The position numbers were made by a program, and so were the translations under genes. The notes under the pieces were generated by a model. That model ran no database searches. It was not told the origin of the DNA and worked only from the letters and a program-made list of their open reading frames with translations. Of a stretch of 64,000 nucleotides of DNA, positions 16,799 through 25,566 are shown in pieces. This DNA comes from an uncultured Tessaracoccus sp. (lineage in GTDB: Bacteria; Actinomycetota; Actinomycetes; Propionibacteriales; Propionibacteriaceae): contig NZ_CAMYFI010000002.1 in assembly GCF_947255005.1 (NCBI RefSeq), positions 1 to 64,000 of the forward strand, written 5' to 3'. Positions within the stretch are counted from its first letter, which is position 1; every line of letters begins with the position of its first letter.

Positions 16799-18348
16799 GT
16801 CCTTCTCCTCCGCCCAAGTAGCGCGACTACGAACGTCACCGCCGCGGTCAACGTCGCCATGGCTAATGCCAACGCCGAGGCTTCGCTTAGCTTGCCAGCG
16901 CCCACAAGTGTCACGATCCTTGGCCCGGCGAGGGACAGCTCGGGCGGCTGTACAAACACCACTGGCGTCACCCGTGTCAGCACAACACTCGTCAGCATTA
17001 CTAGGGTTACTCCGAGCGCAGGACGCATCAACGGCCAAAACACCTCCGACGCGGTTCGCACAGCACCAGCCCCGAGCAGCTCGGCAGCTTCGCCGCATTG
17101 CACCGATCTGCGCAGCCCAACAACCACCATCAGATACGCCGCAGGCACGCCGAACGTCATGAGGCAGAGCATCACTCCAATCATCCCTTGCAGGGGCGCC
17201 GCTCCTCCGACAAGCGCCGGGACGACAACCGGCCCGATCGGCATGGGATTGCGGTGATTTAGCGCGATCAACGCTCCAAGCGCGACTGGGGAGAGCACGA
17301 GCACGAAGAACATGAGTGGATCGAGGAGCCGCCCGCGGTGCCTCGCAAGCAGCGCAGTCCCACCGCCTAGAAGCAGCGAGAGAAACACCACCAGTATCGC
17401 GGTAACGAGCGTCATCGTGGCTGTAGCCCAAAGCGTTTCGGATTGTCTCCGCCACCGGGCAGCTTGCATGACGGTGGCACCAAACACGGCAGCGACACCA
17501 ACGCCGACGAAGGCACCTAGGCTACGCACGATCCGCCACGGGTCGAGAAACTGCGCAAGCTCGCGTGACCCGCGCAACACCGGGAGCGCCAGCCCGCCTA
17601 GCCAGCGCGTCGCGATCATCGCTACTACCGCCGCCATCACCACGAGTGCAAGCACCGCACGCCCCGCCACAATGGCTGGGGCATCAGCAGTGATGGCATG
17701 CAAAATGAATGTGGCGAGCATCGGGCGCGCGTTCGCGAGCGCGAGCGGCACGGAGGGATCCGTCAACGCAAGCAACGCGCTCATCGCCCAACCGAGGCTG
17801 ATGCCTGGCCCACAAGCGGGGAGCAACAGACGTCGCCAGAGGGACCATGGCGACACCCCGAGGTCCGCAGCGGCAAGCAGTTGTTGCGGATGGACGCGCG
17901 CCAACGAGCTTGCAACGCACACTGCCGCGATGGGAATGCCCGCCACGCCGTAGGCAGCCACGCAGATCACAATCGGCTCGAATCCCACGATTCGCCCCAG
18001 CGGCGCAGCAACCACCGCCGCGGGAGTTGCGAGCAGCCACCCAGCCAGCGCCAGCAACAGCCACGGTCTCGGGCTGACGCGCACTGCGATGGCCAGTATC
18101 AGACCGCCGAAGCTCGCGATCATTCCCGCCGCAGCTGCCATCACCATGCTTCGACACAGCACCCTCAGCATCGGCAGCCACCCGGTATCTGGCAACGTCG
18201 CGCCAGCATCGGCGGCATCGAGCCAAATGAGACGTAGGAATGGCACAGCGAGCAGCACCAGTAGCGCTGCGCCACCAAGCAGATCTCGGCGACGCCCCCG
18301 TCGGGGATTGGACCACCACGCGATGTCGGCAGTGCTAGTATTCGCCAT
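16795..18348 (-). CDS. Fused ABC permease (AfuB/FbpB/ThiP type, about 12 membrane segments)
   Basis: The 517-residue protein is read from ATG 18348, which overlaps the binding-protein gene by 14 bases. Two homologous permease halves are joined in one chain. Hydrophobic segments begin at LLGGAALLVLLAVPFLRLI and continue through LVIL-type helices to AVTFVVALLG. A degenerate EAA loop is visible in each half (PQQLLAAADLGVSPW and GEAAELLGAGAVRTA). This architecture is typical of FbpB/AfuB/ThiP/PhnU importers for iron, hexose phosphate, thiamine or phosphonates. Codon use looks like that of its neighbours. Confidence 0.85.
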   Translation of the reverse strand: MANTSTADIAWWSNPRRGRRRDLLGGAALLVLLAVPFLRLIWLDAADAGATLPDTGWLPMLRVLCRSMVMAAAAGMIASFGGLILAIAVRVSPRPWLLLALAGWLLATPAAVVAAPLGRIVGFEPIVICVAAYGVAGIPIAAVCVASSLARVHPQQLLAAADLGVSPWSLWRRLLLPACGPGISLGWAMSALLALTDPSVPLALANARPMLATFILHAITADAPAIVAGRAVLALVVMAAVVAMIATRWLGGLALPVLRGSRELAQFLDPWRIVRSLGAFVGVGVAAVFGATVMQAARWRRQSETLWATATMTLVTAILVVFLSLLLGGGTALLARHRGRLLDPLMFFVLVLSPVALGALIALNHRNPMPIGPVVVPALVGGAAPLQGMIGVMLCLMTFGVPAAYLMVVVGLRRSVQCGEAAELLGAGAVRTASEVFWPLMRPALGVTLVMLTSVVLTRVTPVVFVQPPELSLAGPRIVTLVGAGKLSEASALALAMATLTAAVTFVVALLGRRRRT

Positions 18349-19342
18349 CGCGAACTTCTGCAAGCCATTCAGTGACGAGCGCCTCACGCAATACGCTATT
18401 CACGCTGGAGTCTTTCACGAGCACTGGCACTTGCAAGGACGCAAGCACCCCGGCCAGATTGCCGTCGAGGTCCTCGGCGATGGGGCTCTGCCCGCTCACA
18501 GAGGAGGCTACCCGCTGCCCTTCCGAGGAAGTCACATAGCGGAAGAACCGCATCGCCTCACGCTGATGGCGCGCTCCATGCAGCACGGCTGCGGCACCGA
18601 CCTCGTATCCTGTTCCATCGCGGGGAAACACAGTGGTGACTGCGCGAGATTGCGCTCGTTGCTGGTCGCAGTACGGCGCGAACGTCACGGCCACGCTCCC
18701 CCTCCTGGCAGCCACGAGCTGAGCGGGTGACGTCCCTGATTCAGCGATGTGCGCAGTCTGGGCATTCAGCGCTCTGAGAAACTGCACCCGCTCCTGTGCC
18801 GATGCGCTACGGGCATGTTGCACCAACAGGATCGTAGTTGCGGTGCCCGACGTCAGCGGATTGGGGATCACAATCTCTCCGCGAAGGTCTGGACGGAGCA
18901 AGTCCGCCCACGTCGCTGGCGGTTTCGTCGAATGTGCGACGCAAAACGCCAGAACCCCACCATAGATCCCTCGCCAGTACCCATCCGGATCATCGAATCT
19001 CGTGGGCGAGCCCGTGTGGGTGGGTTCGAGCAGTCCCTCGTCTTTGGCGCTCTCGTAAGCATCCGATGGCCCGCCCACCCAGACGTCAAACTCAGGCGAC
19101 CGCCGGTGCTGCTGCAGCCGAGCTAGTGCTTGCGATGTCGGCAACCTCACGAGGGAAACGCGCACGTCGGCACTGACATAAGCTTCGACGAGCGCCTCGC
19201 AGGTACGTTCACTGTTCGAGCACAGTACCGCGAGCGTCTCCCCGCGCGTTGAAACCAGCAAGCTCGTCACCAGCAGCACGAGCGCTGCCAATACTGCGCA
19301 GCCACGCAACGCCGCTCGTCGAAGCCAAAGGGAACCGAACAT
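18335..19342 (-). CDS. ABC transporter substrate-binding protein (AfuA/PhnS-like)
   Basis: About 335 residues from ATG 19342; a TTG three codons upstream is the alternative, and neither has a good ribosome-binding site. The N-terminus is a signal/anchor helix (GCAVLAALVLLVTSLLVST) without a lipobox. The fold is the type-2 family that includes AfuA, FutA and PhnS: FDVWVGGPSDAYESAK, GSPTRFDDPDGYWRGIYGG (in two pieces), and ATWADLLRPDLRGEIVIPNP with SGTATT. The P-L-T-S-G-T-A-T loop that binds an anion is well kept, whereas tyrosine iron ligands are not evident. With GlpT next door, an organophosphate ligand is inferred. It might also act as a sensor for the kinase upstream. Confidence 0.82.
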   Translation of the reverse strand: MFGSLWLRRAALRGCAVLAALVLLVTSLLVSTRGETLAVLCSNSERTCEALVEAYVSADVRVSLVRLPTSQALARLQQHRRSPEFDVWVGGPSDAYESAKDEGLLEPTHTGSPTRFDDPDGYWRGIYGGVLAFCVAHSTKPPATWADLLRPDLRGEIVIPNPLTSGTATTILLVQHARSASAQERVQFLRALNAQTAHIAESGTSPAQLVAARRGSVAVTFAPYCDQQRAQSRAVTTVFPRDGTGYEVGAAAVLHGARHQREAMRFFRYVTSSEGQRVASSVSGQSPIAEDLDGNLAGVLASLQVPVLVKDSSVNSVLREALVTEWLAEVRDGEY

Positions 19343-19354
19343 AATTGACAAACT

Positions 19355-19392
19355 GTAGCGCGCGGCGCCCCAAGAAGGACACCGCGCGCTAC
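19355..19392 (-). terminator. Hairpin between glpT and the ABC importer genes
   Basis: GTAGCGCGCGG (19355-19365) and CCGCGCGCTAC (19382-19392) form a perfect 11-pair stem with a 16-base loop. It lies between the glpT stop and the binding-protein start on the same strand. The sequence after it is only weakly T-rich. It could end glpT transcripts partly and so set a lower level of the ABC genes, or protect a processed 3' end. Confidence 0.5.
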
Positions 19393-19413
19393 TTAAAGAG
19401 GGAAGGGCTTCGA

Positions 19414-20799
19414 TCAGCGCTCTGCCCGTTGTGCGATGAGCGCGCGCTCGTCACGGCCAACAATCCACATCAGAATCAGCGCCAAGACGACCACACCGAG
19501 AAGACACATGTAGGTGACGCTCCAGCCGAAGTGATCAATCAGGAGACCAACGCCAGTCGACGCGAGCGACGCGCCCAACAGGTAACCGAACAGCCCGGTG
19601 AATCCAGCTGCGGTACCGGCCACGTTGCTCGGGGAGAGATCAATCGCTTGTAGACCAATAAGCATGACGGGGCCGTAGATGAGTCCGCCGATCACAGCGA
19701 TCAGTGTGTAGAACAACCACATCGGTGCAGTGGCGGGAAGCAACCAGTACATGGCCAGAGCAATGCCCACACCTCCGAGAAAGAGCAAGCCAGCCCCCGA
19801 GCGCCAACCCTTAAACACCTTGTCAGACACCCATCCGCACAGGATCGTACCGATGATGCCAGCGAGTTCATACACGGCGAACCCGATGAGCCCATCCTTG
19901 ACATCCGCGCCGTGGATCTCCTGCGTCAGATAGACGGGGATCCAGTTGAGCACGCCGTAGCGAAGCGTGTACACGAAGACGTTGGTGAGGGCTAGCATCA
20001 CGATCACGCGGTTCGTGAGGACGTGCTTGACCAGGGTTTCCTTCCATGTCATGGAGCCGCCCGTGGACTTCACCTTCGCCGGGTCGTTGCGATATTCCTC
20101 AATGGGAGGCAGACCAACCGCCTCCGGACGATCACGAATGAGCAGGAAGGCGATCAGCGCGACGGCGAGCGCAATGATGGCAGGGAACCAGAAGGCCGGT
20201 GTCCAGTCAGCCCTGTCGACCGCCCAACGCTGCAGCGCGAAGGCGGCGGCCACGCCTACCCCAGCGCCGCCGACATTATGTGCGCAGTTCCAGATGGAGG
20301 TTTTCCAACCGCGCTCGTTCGTCGAGAACCAGTGCACGAGCACACGGCCCGAGGGAGGCCAGCCCATGCCCTGTACCCAGCCGTTGATGAACATCATCAG
20401 CGCAAAGACGCCGACGGAGGCCGTCAGTGCCGGAACAAATGCCAGAAGCAGGTTCACCACCGCGGACAGTGCCAGACCAAGCGGCATGAAGTAGCGCGCA
20501 TTTGCCCGGTCAGAGAGCATCGCCATGAAGAACTTGGAAAGGCCGTACGCAAACAGGACAGCGTTGGCCACCATGCCAATGCCCGTGGCATTCATCAGAC
20601 CGTTGTCTTTCAGAATAGCCGCGACGAGCGACACATTATTTCGAATCAGATAGAAGCCGGCGTATCCGATGAAGATCCCCATGAATACGCTGAAGCGATA
20701 GCGCTTGTAGAGGCTATCCACCTCGTGGTCGGGCACTCGAGGCTGTGCGGGTGGTGCCGAAAGAAACCCCAGCGGCTTCTCTGCGGTGGTGGTTGACAT
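19414..20799 (-). CDS. glpT: Glycerol-3-phosphate:phosphate antiporter (OPA family MFS)
   Basis: The 461-residue, 12-helix protein starts with GAAGGAG upstream. It matches GlpT closely: QGMGWPPSGRVLVHWFS, WNCAHNVGGA, GLPPIEEYRND, NVFVYTLRYGVLNW and a YGPVMLIGL...AGTAAGFTGLFGY block. The two substrate-phosphate arginines of E. coli GlpT correspond to Arg53 (YLIRNN) and Arg280 (YTLRYG), and the mechanistic histidine to His174. It exchanges internal phosphate for external organophosphate at the cytoplasmic membrane. It follows a kinase/regulator pair on the same strand, which probably controls it, and precedes an organophosphate-type ABC importer. Confidence 0.9.
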   Translation of the reverse strand: MSTTTAEKPLGFLSAPPAQPRVPDHEVDSLYKRYRFSVFMGIFIGYAGFYLIRNNVSLVAAILKDNGLMNATGIGMVANAVLFAYGLSKFFMAMLSDRANARYFMPLGLALSAVVNLLLAFVPALTASVGVFALMMFINGWVQGMGWPPSGRVLVHWFSTNERGWKTSIWNCAHNVGGAGVGVAAAFALQRWAVDRADWTPAFWFPAIIALAVALIAFLLIRDRPEAVGLPPIEEYRNDPAKVKSTGGSMTWKETLVKHVLTNRVIVMLALTNVFVYTLRYGVLNWIPVYLTQEIHGADVKDGLIGFAVYELAGIIGTILCGWVSDKVFKGWRSGAGLLFLGGVGIALAMYWLLPATAPMWLFYTLIAVIGGLIYGPVMLIGLQAIDLSPSNVAGTAAGFTGLFGYLLGASLASTGVGLLIDHFGWSVTYMCLLGVVVLALILMWIVGRDERALIAQRAER

Positions 20800-20902
20800 A
20801 GAATTTGCTCCTTCATTGGGCGTGCATCAACGACGTGCATGCGTTCGCAGAGCAAGCGTGCGTCGGCGCTCAGTAACAGCGCTGCCTCACACGGTGACGC
20901 TT

Positions 20903-20920
20903 GGTGACAGCCTTGTCACC
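20903..20920. repeat. Short perfect inverted repeat upstream of glpT
   Basis: GGTGACA (20903-20909) pairs with TGTCACC (20914-20920) across four bases, and another GGTGAC lies at 20893-20898. The elements sit about 105 bases upstream of the glpT start and just after the response-regulator stop. They could be response-regulator binding sites or a weak terminator. The sequence alone does not decide. Confidence 0.4.
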
Positions 20921-20928
20921 TTGCTTCC

Positions 20929-21615
20929 TCAACGTGTGCGCAGCAGGTATCCCTGGCCACGTTTGGCCTCGATCACTGTTGCGTCCACACCTACAGATGC
21001 CAATGCACGACGTAGTCGATACACGCTCGTCTTGAGCATCTCTCGACTGGCTGCGAGCTCGTCGGTTCCCCAAGCCTCATTGAGGATTGTGCGTTGCGAC
21101 ACCACTTCGTCGGGCTTGTTCGCTAAGACAGCAAGCAAGCGGAAGTCGGTAGGATTGAGCGGAAGCCCTACCCCATCCCACCAAGCCTCACCTGTTGCCC
21201 TGTCGAGCAGCAGTGAGCCACATTCGATGCGATGCATGGTCTGAGTGGGCAGCGAACGCCGCAGCAAACCTTGCGCTCGCAAGGCGAGTTCTCGAGGGCT
21301 AAACGGCTTGGTGACGTAATCGTCGGCACCTGCTTCCAAGCCTGCGATACGGTCTTTCTCTGCACCCAGCGCTGACAGCAACACAATGGGCATGTTGCTC
21401 CATGTGGCACGGATCCGACGAGTGAGCTCCACGCCCGACCCCAGAGGAAGCATCACATCAAGCACCGCTAAATCCACGTGATGCTGGCGCAGCAGACGCC
21501 AAGCCTGCGCAGTGTCGTGAGCAGCAATGCATTGAAAGCCTTGGGTCTCCAGTGCGAACGTCACAATTGACACCATCTGTCGTTCGTCGTCGACGACAAG
21601 CGCTACCGGCTGCAT
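20929..21615 (-). CDS. OmpR-family response regulator
   Basis: The 228-residue protein has a receiver domain with the acidic pair Asp10-Glu11, phosphoacceptor Asp53 (AVLDVML) and Lys103 (YVTKPF). A C-terminal winged helix follows (PLNPTDFRLLAVLANKPDEV; and MLKTSVYRLRRAL, KRGQGYLLRTR). Its start overlaps the kinase gene by 13 bases, making a coupled two-component pair. It most likely activates glpT just downstream. Uhp/Hpt-type systems elsewhere use NarL- or AraC-type regulators, so an OmpR type here is somewhat different. Confidence 0.92.
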   Translation of the reverse strand: MQPVALVVDDERQMVSIVTFALETQGFQCIAAHDTAQAWRLLRQHHVDLAVLDVMLPLGSGVELTRRIRATWSNMPIVLLSALGAEKDRIAGLEAGADDYVTKPFSPRELALRAQGLLRRSLPTQTMHRIECGSLLLDRATGEAWWDGVGLPLNPTDFRLLAVLANKPDEVVSQRTILNEAWGTDELAASREMLKTSVYRLRRALASVGVDATVIEAKRGQGYLLRTR

Positions 21616-22397
21616 GAAACTCCTGGCATCAACACATGGACCATCGTTCCCTTTCCTGGCGCGGAATCCACCATGATTTGGCCTCCATGCGCATCGACGA
21701 TGCGCTTCGCAACGCTCATGCCGATGCCTGTGCCAACGCGTCGGGCAGAGCCGGTGACGAACGGGGCAAAGAGGTTCTTTCTGTCTTCCGCACTCATTCC
21801 TTCCCCGCTGTCCATCACGGTGATGAGGGCACCGCTCTCCTCCGCGTCCGCAACACGTACCGTCACCACGCCTCCTTCTGGAGAATGCCGCACAGCATTA
21901 TTTACCAGGTTCCACACGAGCTGCCGGATGAGGCCTGCGTCCCCCTGGATGGGCCGCATGCCGCCCTCAGCATCCACATGAATAGGCGCCGACGCGATGC
22001 GACGCATGCCCCGCGCAGCCTCCGCAACCACCGCACGCACATCCACGGTTCCGACGGTAAGCGGTTCGGATCCTGCGAGCCGGACATCGATGAGGAAGCT
22101 CTCGGCGATGTCGATCACCTGCTGCGTATTCTCCGTGATTGTCTCCACGAACCGTCGCTGCACATCGTTGAGTTTTCCCGGCAATTGCTCAGCGAGGAGC
22201 TCGGCCGCTCCTTTAACGAGCGCGAGAGGCGTTCGGATTTCGTGCGACACGGTGGCAGGCGCCCAATCACGCTGCAGCAGTTCTGCTTCGACGCGACTCA
22301 GCTCCAGCTGGACCTTTCGTCGCAGGCGATACTCGTGAGCGCCCCAGACTCCGAGCACCGCAGCACCGACCCAGCCGAGGATGCATGCAACCATCAT
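21603..22397 (-). CDS. Sensor histidine kinase without an extracellular sensor domain
   Basis: The 264-residue protein has one N-terminal membrane segment (about 4-20) and almost no extracytoplasmic loop. The H box is VSHEIRTPLAL (His52), the N box NLVNNAVRHSP, and the G boxes DSGEGMS and GTGIGMSVAKRI. It lacks PAS, HAMP or periplasmic domains, so it probably senses through a partner protein. The GlpT transporter or the AfuA-like binding protein downstream is a candidate, as in Uhp, Hpt and Pgt systems. It is the first gene of the minus-strand cluster. Confidence 0.88.
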   Translation of the reverse strand: MMVACILGWVGAAVLGVWGAHEYRLRRKVQLELSRVEAELLQRDWAPATVSHEIRTPLALVKGAAELLAEQLPGKLNDVQRRFVETITENTQQVIDIAESFLIDVRLAGSEPLTVGTVDVRAVVAEAARGMRRIASAPIHVDAEGGMRPIQGDAGLIRQLVWNLVNNAVRHSPEGGVVTVRVADAEESGALITVMDSGEGMSAEDRKNLFAPFVTGSARRVGTGIGMSVAKRIVDAHGGQIMVDSAPGKGTMVHVLMPGVSCSR

Positions 22398-22439
22398 CGG
22401 CTAATCGTGTCACACCTACGATGGCACCGCTTCAGCGCC

Positions 22440-23045
22440 TCAGTCGAGCACCTTGGCGGGCAGCGTCGCGGGCTTGAATGCCGGCCGACGTTCCTCATAT
22501 GCCGCGATGTCTGCGTCGTGCTGGAGGGTCATCGAGATGTCGTCGAGCCCCTCCATGAGGCGGTAGCGCGTGAAGTCGTCGATCTCGAAGTCGATCACCT
22601 CATCGCCGACGGTGAGGGTGCGGTTGACGAGGCTCACTTTGATCGTGGCGCCTGGGTTGGCATCGATCCAATCCCACAGGTGTTCGACGGTCTCCTCAGA
22701 GACAACGCCGACGACGAGTCCAGCCTTGCCCGCGTTGTTGCGGAAGATATCGCCGAAGCGGGAACCGATAATCACCTTGAAACCGTAGTTTTGCAGCGCC
22801 CACACCGCGTGCTCACGCGATGAGCCAGTGCCAAAGTCCGGCCCCGGAATCAAGATGGTGCCGTCCTTGAATGCTTCCTGGTTCAAGACGAAGTCGGGGT
22901 CGTCGCGCCATGCAGCGAATAGCCCGTCCTCGAAGCCTGTGCGGGTGATGCGCTTCAGGTAGACGGCCGGGATGATCTGGTCGGTATCGACGTTGCTGCG
23001 GCGCAGCGGAACGGGGACGCCTGCGTGGGTAGAGAACTTGTCCAT
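22440..23045 (-). CDS. leuD: 3-isopropylmalate dehydratase small subunit
   Basis: The 201-residue protein carries the LeuD swivel-domain blocks: [16 protein letters not shown], and the substrate-binding [17 protein letters not shown] (about 90-106). It pairs with LeuC to isomerise 2-isopropylmalate to 3-isopropylmalate in leucine synthesis. It starts with GAAGGAAACACCC before ATG and follows leuC by 13 bases on the same strand. Confidence 0.97.
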   Translation of the reverse strand: MDKFSTHAGVPVPLRRSNVDTDQIIPAVYLKRITRTGFEDGLFAAWRDDPDFVLNQEAFKDGTILIPGPDFGTGSSREHAVWALQNYGFKVIIGSRFGDIFRNNAGKAGLVVGVVSEETVEHLWDWIDANPGATIKVSLVNRTLTVGDEVIDFEIDDFTRYRLMEGLDDISMTLQHDADIAAYEERRPAFKPATLPAKVLD

Positions 23046-23058
23046 GGGTGTTTCCTTC

Positions 23059-24456
23059 TCAGAGATCGGCTGGCGACGCCAGGTGGCCCGTCACGGCGGT
23101 GGCTGCGGCGACGGCGGGCGACACGAGGTGCGTGCGTCCGCCCTTGCCCTGGCGGCCCTCGAAGTTACGGTTCGACGTGGATGCGGAGCGCTCCCCTGGC
23201 GCGAGCTGGTCGGGATTCATGCCCAAGCACATCGAGCAACCGGCGGCACGCCACTCAGCACCAAACTCGAGGAAGATCTTGTCGAGCCCTTCCTCTTCGG
23301 CCTGCAGACGCACGCGCGCAGAGCCGGGAACGACGAGCATGCGCACGTCGTCGCTGATCTTCCGCCCCTTCAGCACCTCGGCAGCCAGGCGAAGATCCTC
23401 GATGCGCCCGTTGGTGCAGGAGCCGAGGAAGACGGTGTCGACCTTGATGTCGCGCATCTTCATACCGGGCGTGAGATCCATGTAGTCGAGGGCGCGGCGC
23501 ACCGTCGTCTTATCAATCTCGGACTCGAAATCATCCGGCGACGGCACCACTCCCCCAAGCTCCACGCCCTGCCCGGGGTTGGTTCCCCAGGTGACAAACG
23601 GCGTGAGCTTGGTGGCGTCGATGTGAATCTCGCGGTCAAATTCGGCGTCGTCGTCGGTGCGCAGGCTCTTCCAATACTCGACGGCCGCATCCCACTCCGC
23701 ACCTTCAGGCGCGTGGGGGCGGCCCGCGATGTACTCGAACGTCGTCTCGTCGGGCGCGATCATGCCCGCCTTCGCGCCCCACTCGATCGACATGTTGCAG
23801 ATCGTCATCCGCCCTTCCATGGACAGCGACTCGACCGTCGAACCTCGATACTCGACGATGTACCCCTGGCCACCGCCTGTGCCCACCTTCGCGATGAGCG
23901 CGAGCACAATGTCCTTGGCGGTCACACCTTTGGGAAGTTCCCCGTCAATATTCACGGCCATCGTCTTGAGCGGCTTCTGCGGCAGCGTTTGCGTGGCGAG
24001 CACGTGCTCCACCTCCGACGTGCCAATGCCGAACGCGAGCGCCCCGAACGCGCCATGCGTCGACGTGTGTGAGTCGCCGCACACGATCGTCATCCCTGGC
24101 TGCGTCAGCCCGAGTTGTGGCCCGACGACGTGGACGATGCCCTGGTCTTTATCACCCAATGAATGGAGTCGGACGCCGAAGTCCTCAGCGTTGCGCCGCA
24201 GCGTCTCAACCTGGGTGCGGCTCGTCGGGTCTGCGATGGGTTTGAGAATGTCCACCGTGGGCGTGTTGTGGTCTTCGGTGGCGAGCGTGAGCTCAGGACG
24301 TCGCACCTTGCGCCCAGCGAGTCGGAGCCCCTCGAACGCCTGCGGGCTGGTCACTTCGTGCACCAAGTGAAGGTCGATATAGAGCAAATCTGGCTCGTCA
24401 TCGACGCAGCGCACGACATGCGCTTCCCACACCTTCTGGCTGAGAGTCTTGCCCAT
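23059..24456 (-). CDS. leuC: 3-isopropylmalate dehydratase large subunit
   Basis: The 465-residue protein starts at ATG 24456 with GGAAGG upstream; an 84-codon extension is open but lacks homology. It shows the aconitase-type catalytic blocks [41 protein letters not shown] and the 4Fe-4S cysteines in [11 protein letters not shown]. It works with LeuD. The promoter region (24457-24552) is shared with a divergent IclR regulator, known in relatives (LtbR, NdgR) to control leuCD. Confidence 0.97.
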   Translation of the reverse strand: MGKTLSQKVWEAHVVRCVDDEPDLLYIDLHLVHEVTSPQAFEGLRLAGRKVRRPELTLATEDHNTPTVDILKPIADPTSRTQVETLRRNAEDFGVRLHSLGDKDQGIVHVVGPQLGLTQPGMTIVCGDSHTSTHGAFGALAFGIGTSEVEHVLATQTLPQKPLKTMAVNIDGELPKGVTAKDIVLALIAKVGTGGGQGYIVEYRGSTVESLSMEGRMTICNMSIEWGAKAGMIAPDETTFEYIAGRPHAPEGAEWDAAVEYWKSLRTDDDAEFDREIHIDATKLTPFVTWGTNPGQGVELGGVVPSPDDFESEIDKTTVRRALDYMDLTPGMKMRDIKVDTVFLGSCTNGRIEDLRLAAEVLKGRKISDDVRMLVVPGSARVRLQAEEEGLDKIFLEFGAEWRAAGCSMCLGMNPDQLAPGERSASTSNRNFEGRQGKGGRTHLVSPAVAAATAVTGHLASPADL

Positions 24457-24492
24457 GAAATCACCTTCCGATAACGCGTACACCCCTACTGT

Positions 24493-24524
24493 GACTGAAC
24501 GGCAAGCAGCCCAGACTTGCAGTC
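24493..24524. promoter_or_regulatory. Dyad in the leuC/IclR intergenic region (candidate operator)
   Basis: GACTG at 24493-24497 and GCAAG at 24502-24506 are mirrored by CTTGC at 24516-24520 and CAGTC at 24520-24524. The imperfect dyad lies midway between the divergent starts of leuC and the IclR-type gene. By analogy with LtbR/NdgR control of leuCD it is a candidate binding site. The assignment is inferred. Confidence 0.4.
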
Positions 24525-24552
24525 CGGATCTTGAAATGGATAGTCTCAGTAT

Positions 24553-25281
24553 ATGGACGAAACCAGCAGTGGAGTGGGTGTACTCGACAAGGCAGCGGCC
24601 GTGTTGAGCGCCCTGGAACACCAGCCCCTCACGTTGGCTGGCCTTGTGACTGCGACAGGTCTCGCGCGCCCCACTGCGCACCGCCTCGCCGTGGCGCTCG
24701 AATTCCACCGCTTCGTTGGCCGCGACTTGCAGGGACGCTTCGTGCTCGGCCCTCGGCTGATGGAACTCGCCGACTCCGCAGGCGAAGACCCCCTGCTCTC
24801 CACCGCTGGCCCGATCCTCACCCGACTGCGCGACATTACGGGAGAATCGGCGCAGCTGTTCCGACGCCAGGGCGACGTGCGAGTGTGCGTGGCCGCTGTC
24901 GAGCGCCCCCAGGGTCTGCGCGACACCGTGCCGCTCGGCGCCCAGCTCTCCATGAAGGCTGGGTCTGCCGCTCAGGTGTTGCTGGCGTGGGAAAACCCAG
25001 AGAGCATTCAGTCGCTACTCGAGGGTGCGAGCTTCACCCAGTCAATGCTGCACACCGTCCGACGTCGCGGCTGGGCCCAGTCGGTGGCTGAGCGAGAGCC
25101 AGGGGTGGCGAGCGTCTCTGCCCCGGTGCTGGCCCCGTCGGGAAAAATCATTGCCGCGGCCTCGTGTTCCGGGCCAATCGAGCGCCTGTCCCGCTACCCT
25201 GGCCGACTCCACGGAGCCGCAGTCATGGCTGCCGCCGAGCGGCTGAGCGAGGTACTGAAGCGTTCCGGCAATACCGACTGA
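24553..25281 (+). CDS. IclR family regulator (LtbR/NdgR type)
   Basis: The 242-residue protein has an N-terminal winged helix ([40 protein letters not shown]) and a C-terminal IclR effector domain ([40 protein letters not shown]). Its divergent placement against leuCD is the conserved arrangement of Corynebacterium LtbR and Streptomyces NdgR, which repress leucine genes and respond to amino-acid supply. Orthology is therefore likely but rests on synteny. A hairpin terminator follows. Confidence 0.88.
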   Translation: MDETSSGVGVLDKAAAVLSALEHQPLTLAGLVTATGLARPTAHRLAVALEFHRFVGRDLQGRFVLGPRLMELADSAGEDPLLSTAGPILTRLRDITGESAQLFRRQGDVRVCVAAVERPQGLRDTVPLGAQLSMKAGSAAQVLLAWENPESIQSLLEGASFTQSMLHTVRRRGWAQSVAEREPGVASVSAPVLAPSGKIIAAASCSGPIERLSRYPGRLHGAAVMAAAERLSEVLKRSGNTD

Positions 25282-25294
25282 ACTAGAGAATGCA

Positions 25295-25328
25295 CAACGC
25301 CTAGCCAGGTGAAACTGACTAGGCGTTG
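25295..25328. terminator. Hairpin terminator between the IclR gene and tRNA-Glu
   Basis: CAACGCCTAG (25295-25304) and CTAGGCGTTG (25319-25328) form a perfect 10-pair stem with a 14-base loop. It starts 13 bases after the IclR stop and ends six bases before the oppositely directed tRNA-Glu, so it may end transcripts from both sides. Confidence 0.65.
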
Positions 25329-25334
25329 CACTTG

Positions 25335-25407
25335 TAGCCCCGACGGGATTTGAACCCGCGCTACCGCCTTGAGAGGGCGGCGTGCTGGACCGCTACACAA
25401 CGGGGCC
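25335..25407 (-). tRNA. tRNA-Glu (CTC)
   Basis: A 73-base cloverleaf reads GGCCCCGTTGTGTAGCGG at the 5' end, with anticodon stem CCGCC/GGCGG, loop CTCTCAA (anticodon CTC) and T-arm GCGGGTTCAAATCCCGT. The acceptor stem closes with a G-T pair and discriminator A. CCA is not encoded. It is 27 bases downstream of tRNA-Gln on the same strand, so the two are probably co-transcribed. Confidence 0.95.
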
Positions 25408-25433
25408 GAAGCAGGTGGAGAATCGCTTCTCCG

Positions 25434-25505
25434 CAGGGGTACCAGGACTCGAACCTGGACTAACTGAACCAGAATCAGTCGGGCTGCCAATTACCCCATA
25501 CCCCT
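25434..25505 (-). tRNA. tRNA-Gln (CTG)
   Basis: A 72-base cloverleaf begins AGGGGTATGGGGTAATTGG and has anticodon stem ACTGA/TCAGT with loop TTCTGGT (anticodon CTG). The T-arm is CCAGGTTCGAGTCCTGG and the acceptor stem AGGGGTA/TACCCCT has discriminator G. CCA is not encoded. It precedes tRNA-Glu. Confidence 0.95.
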
Positions 25506-25566
25506 AGGTTGATGATGCGTTGGCACGTCGACAGACTCTACACGACGAAATCACCGCGTTGCAACA

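Noticed and set aside
18335..19342. Ferric-iron binding protein
   Set aside because: The usual pair of tyrosine iron ligands is not evident, and the P-L-T-S-G-T anion loop plus GlpT next door favour an organophosphate.
24457..24552. Leader peptide attenuator in front of leuC
   Set aside because: No short frame with leucine-rich codons and no terminator hairpin with a T-run between the promoter region and leuC.
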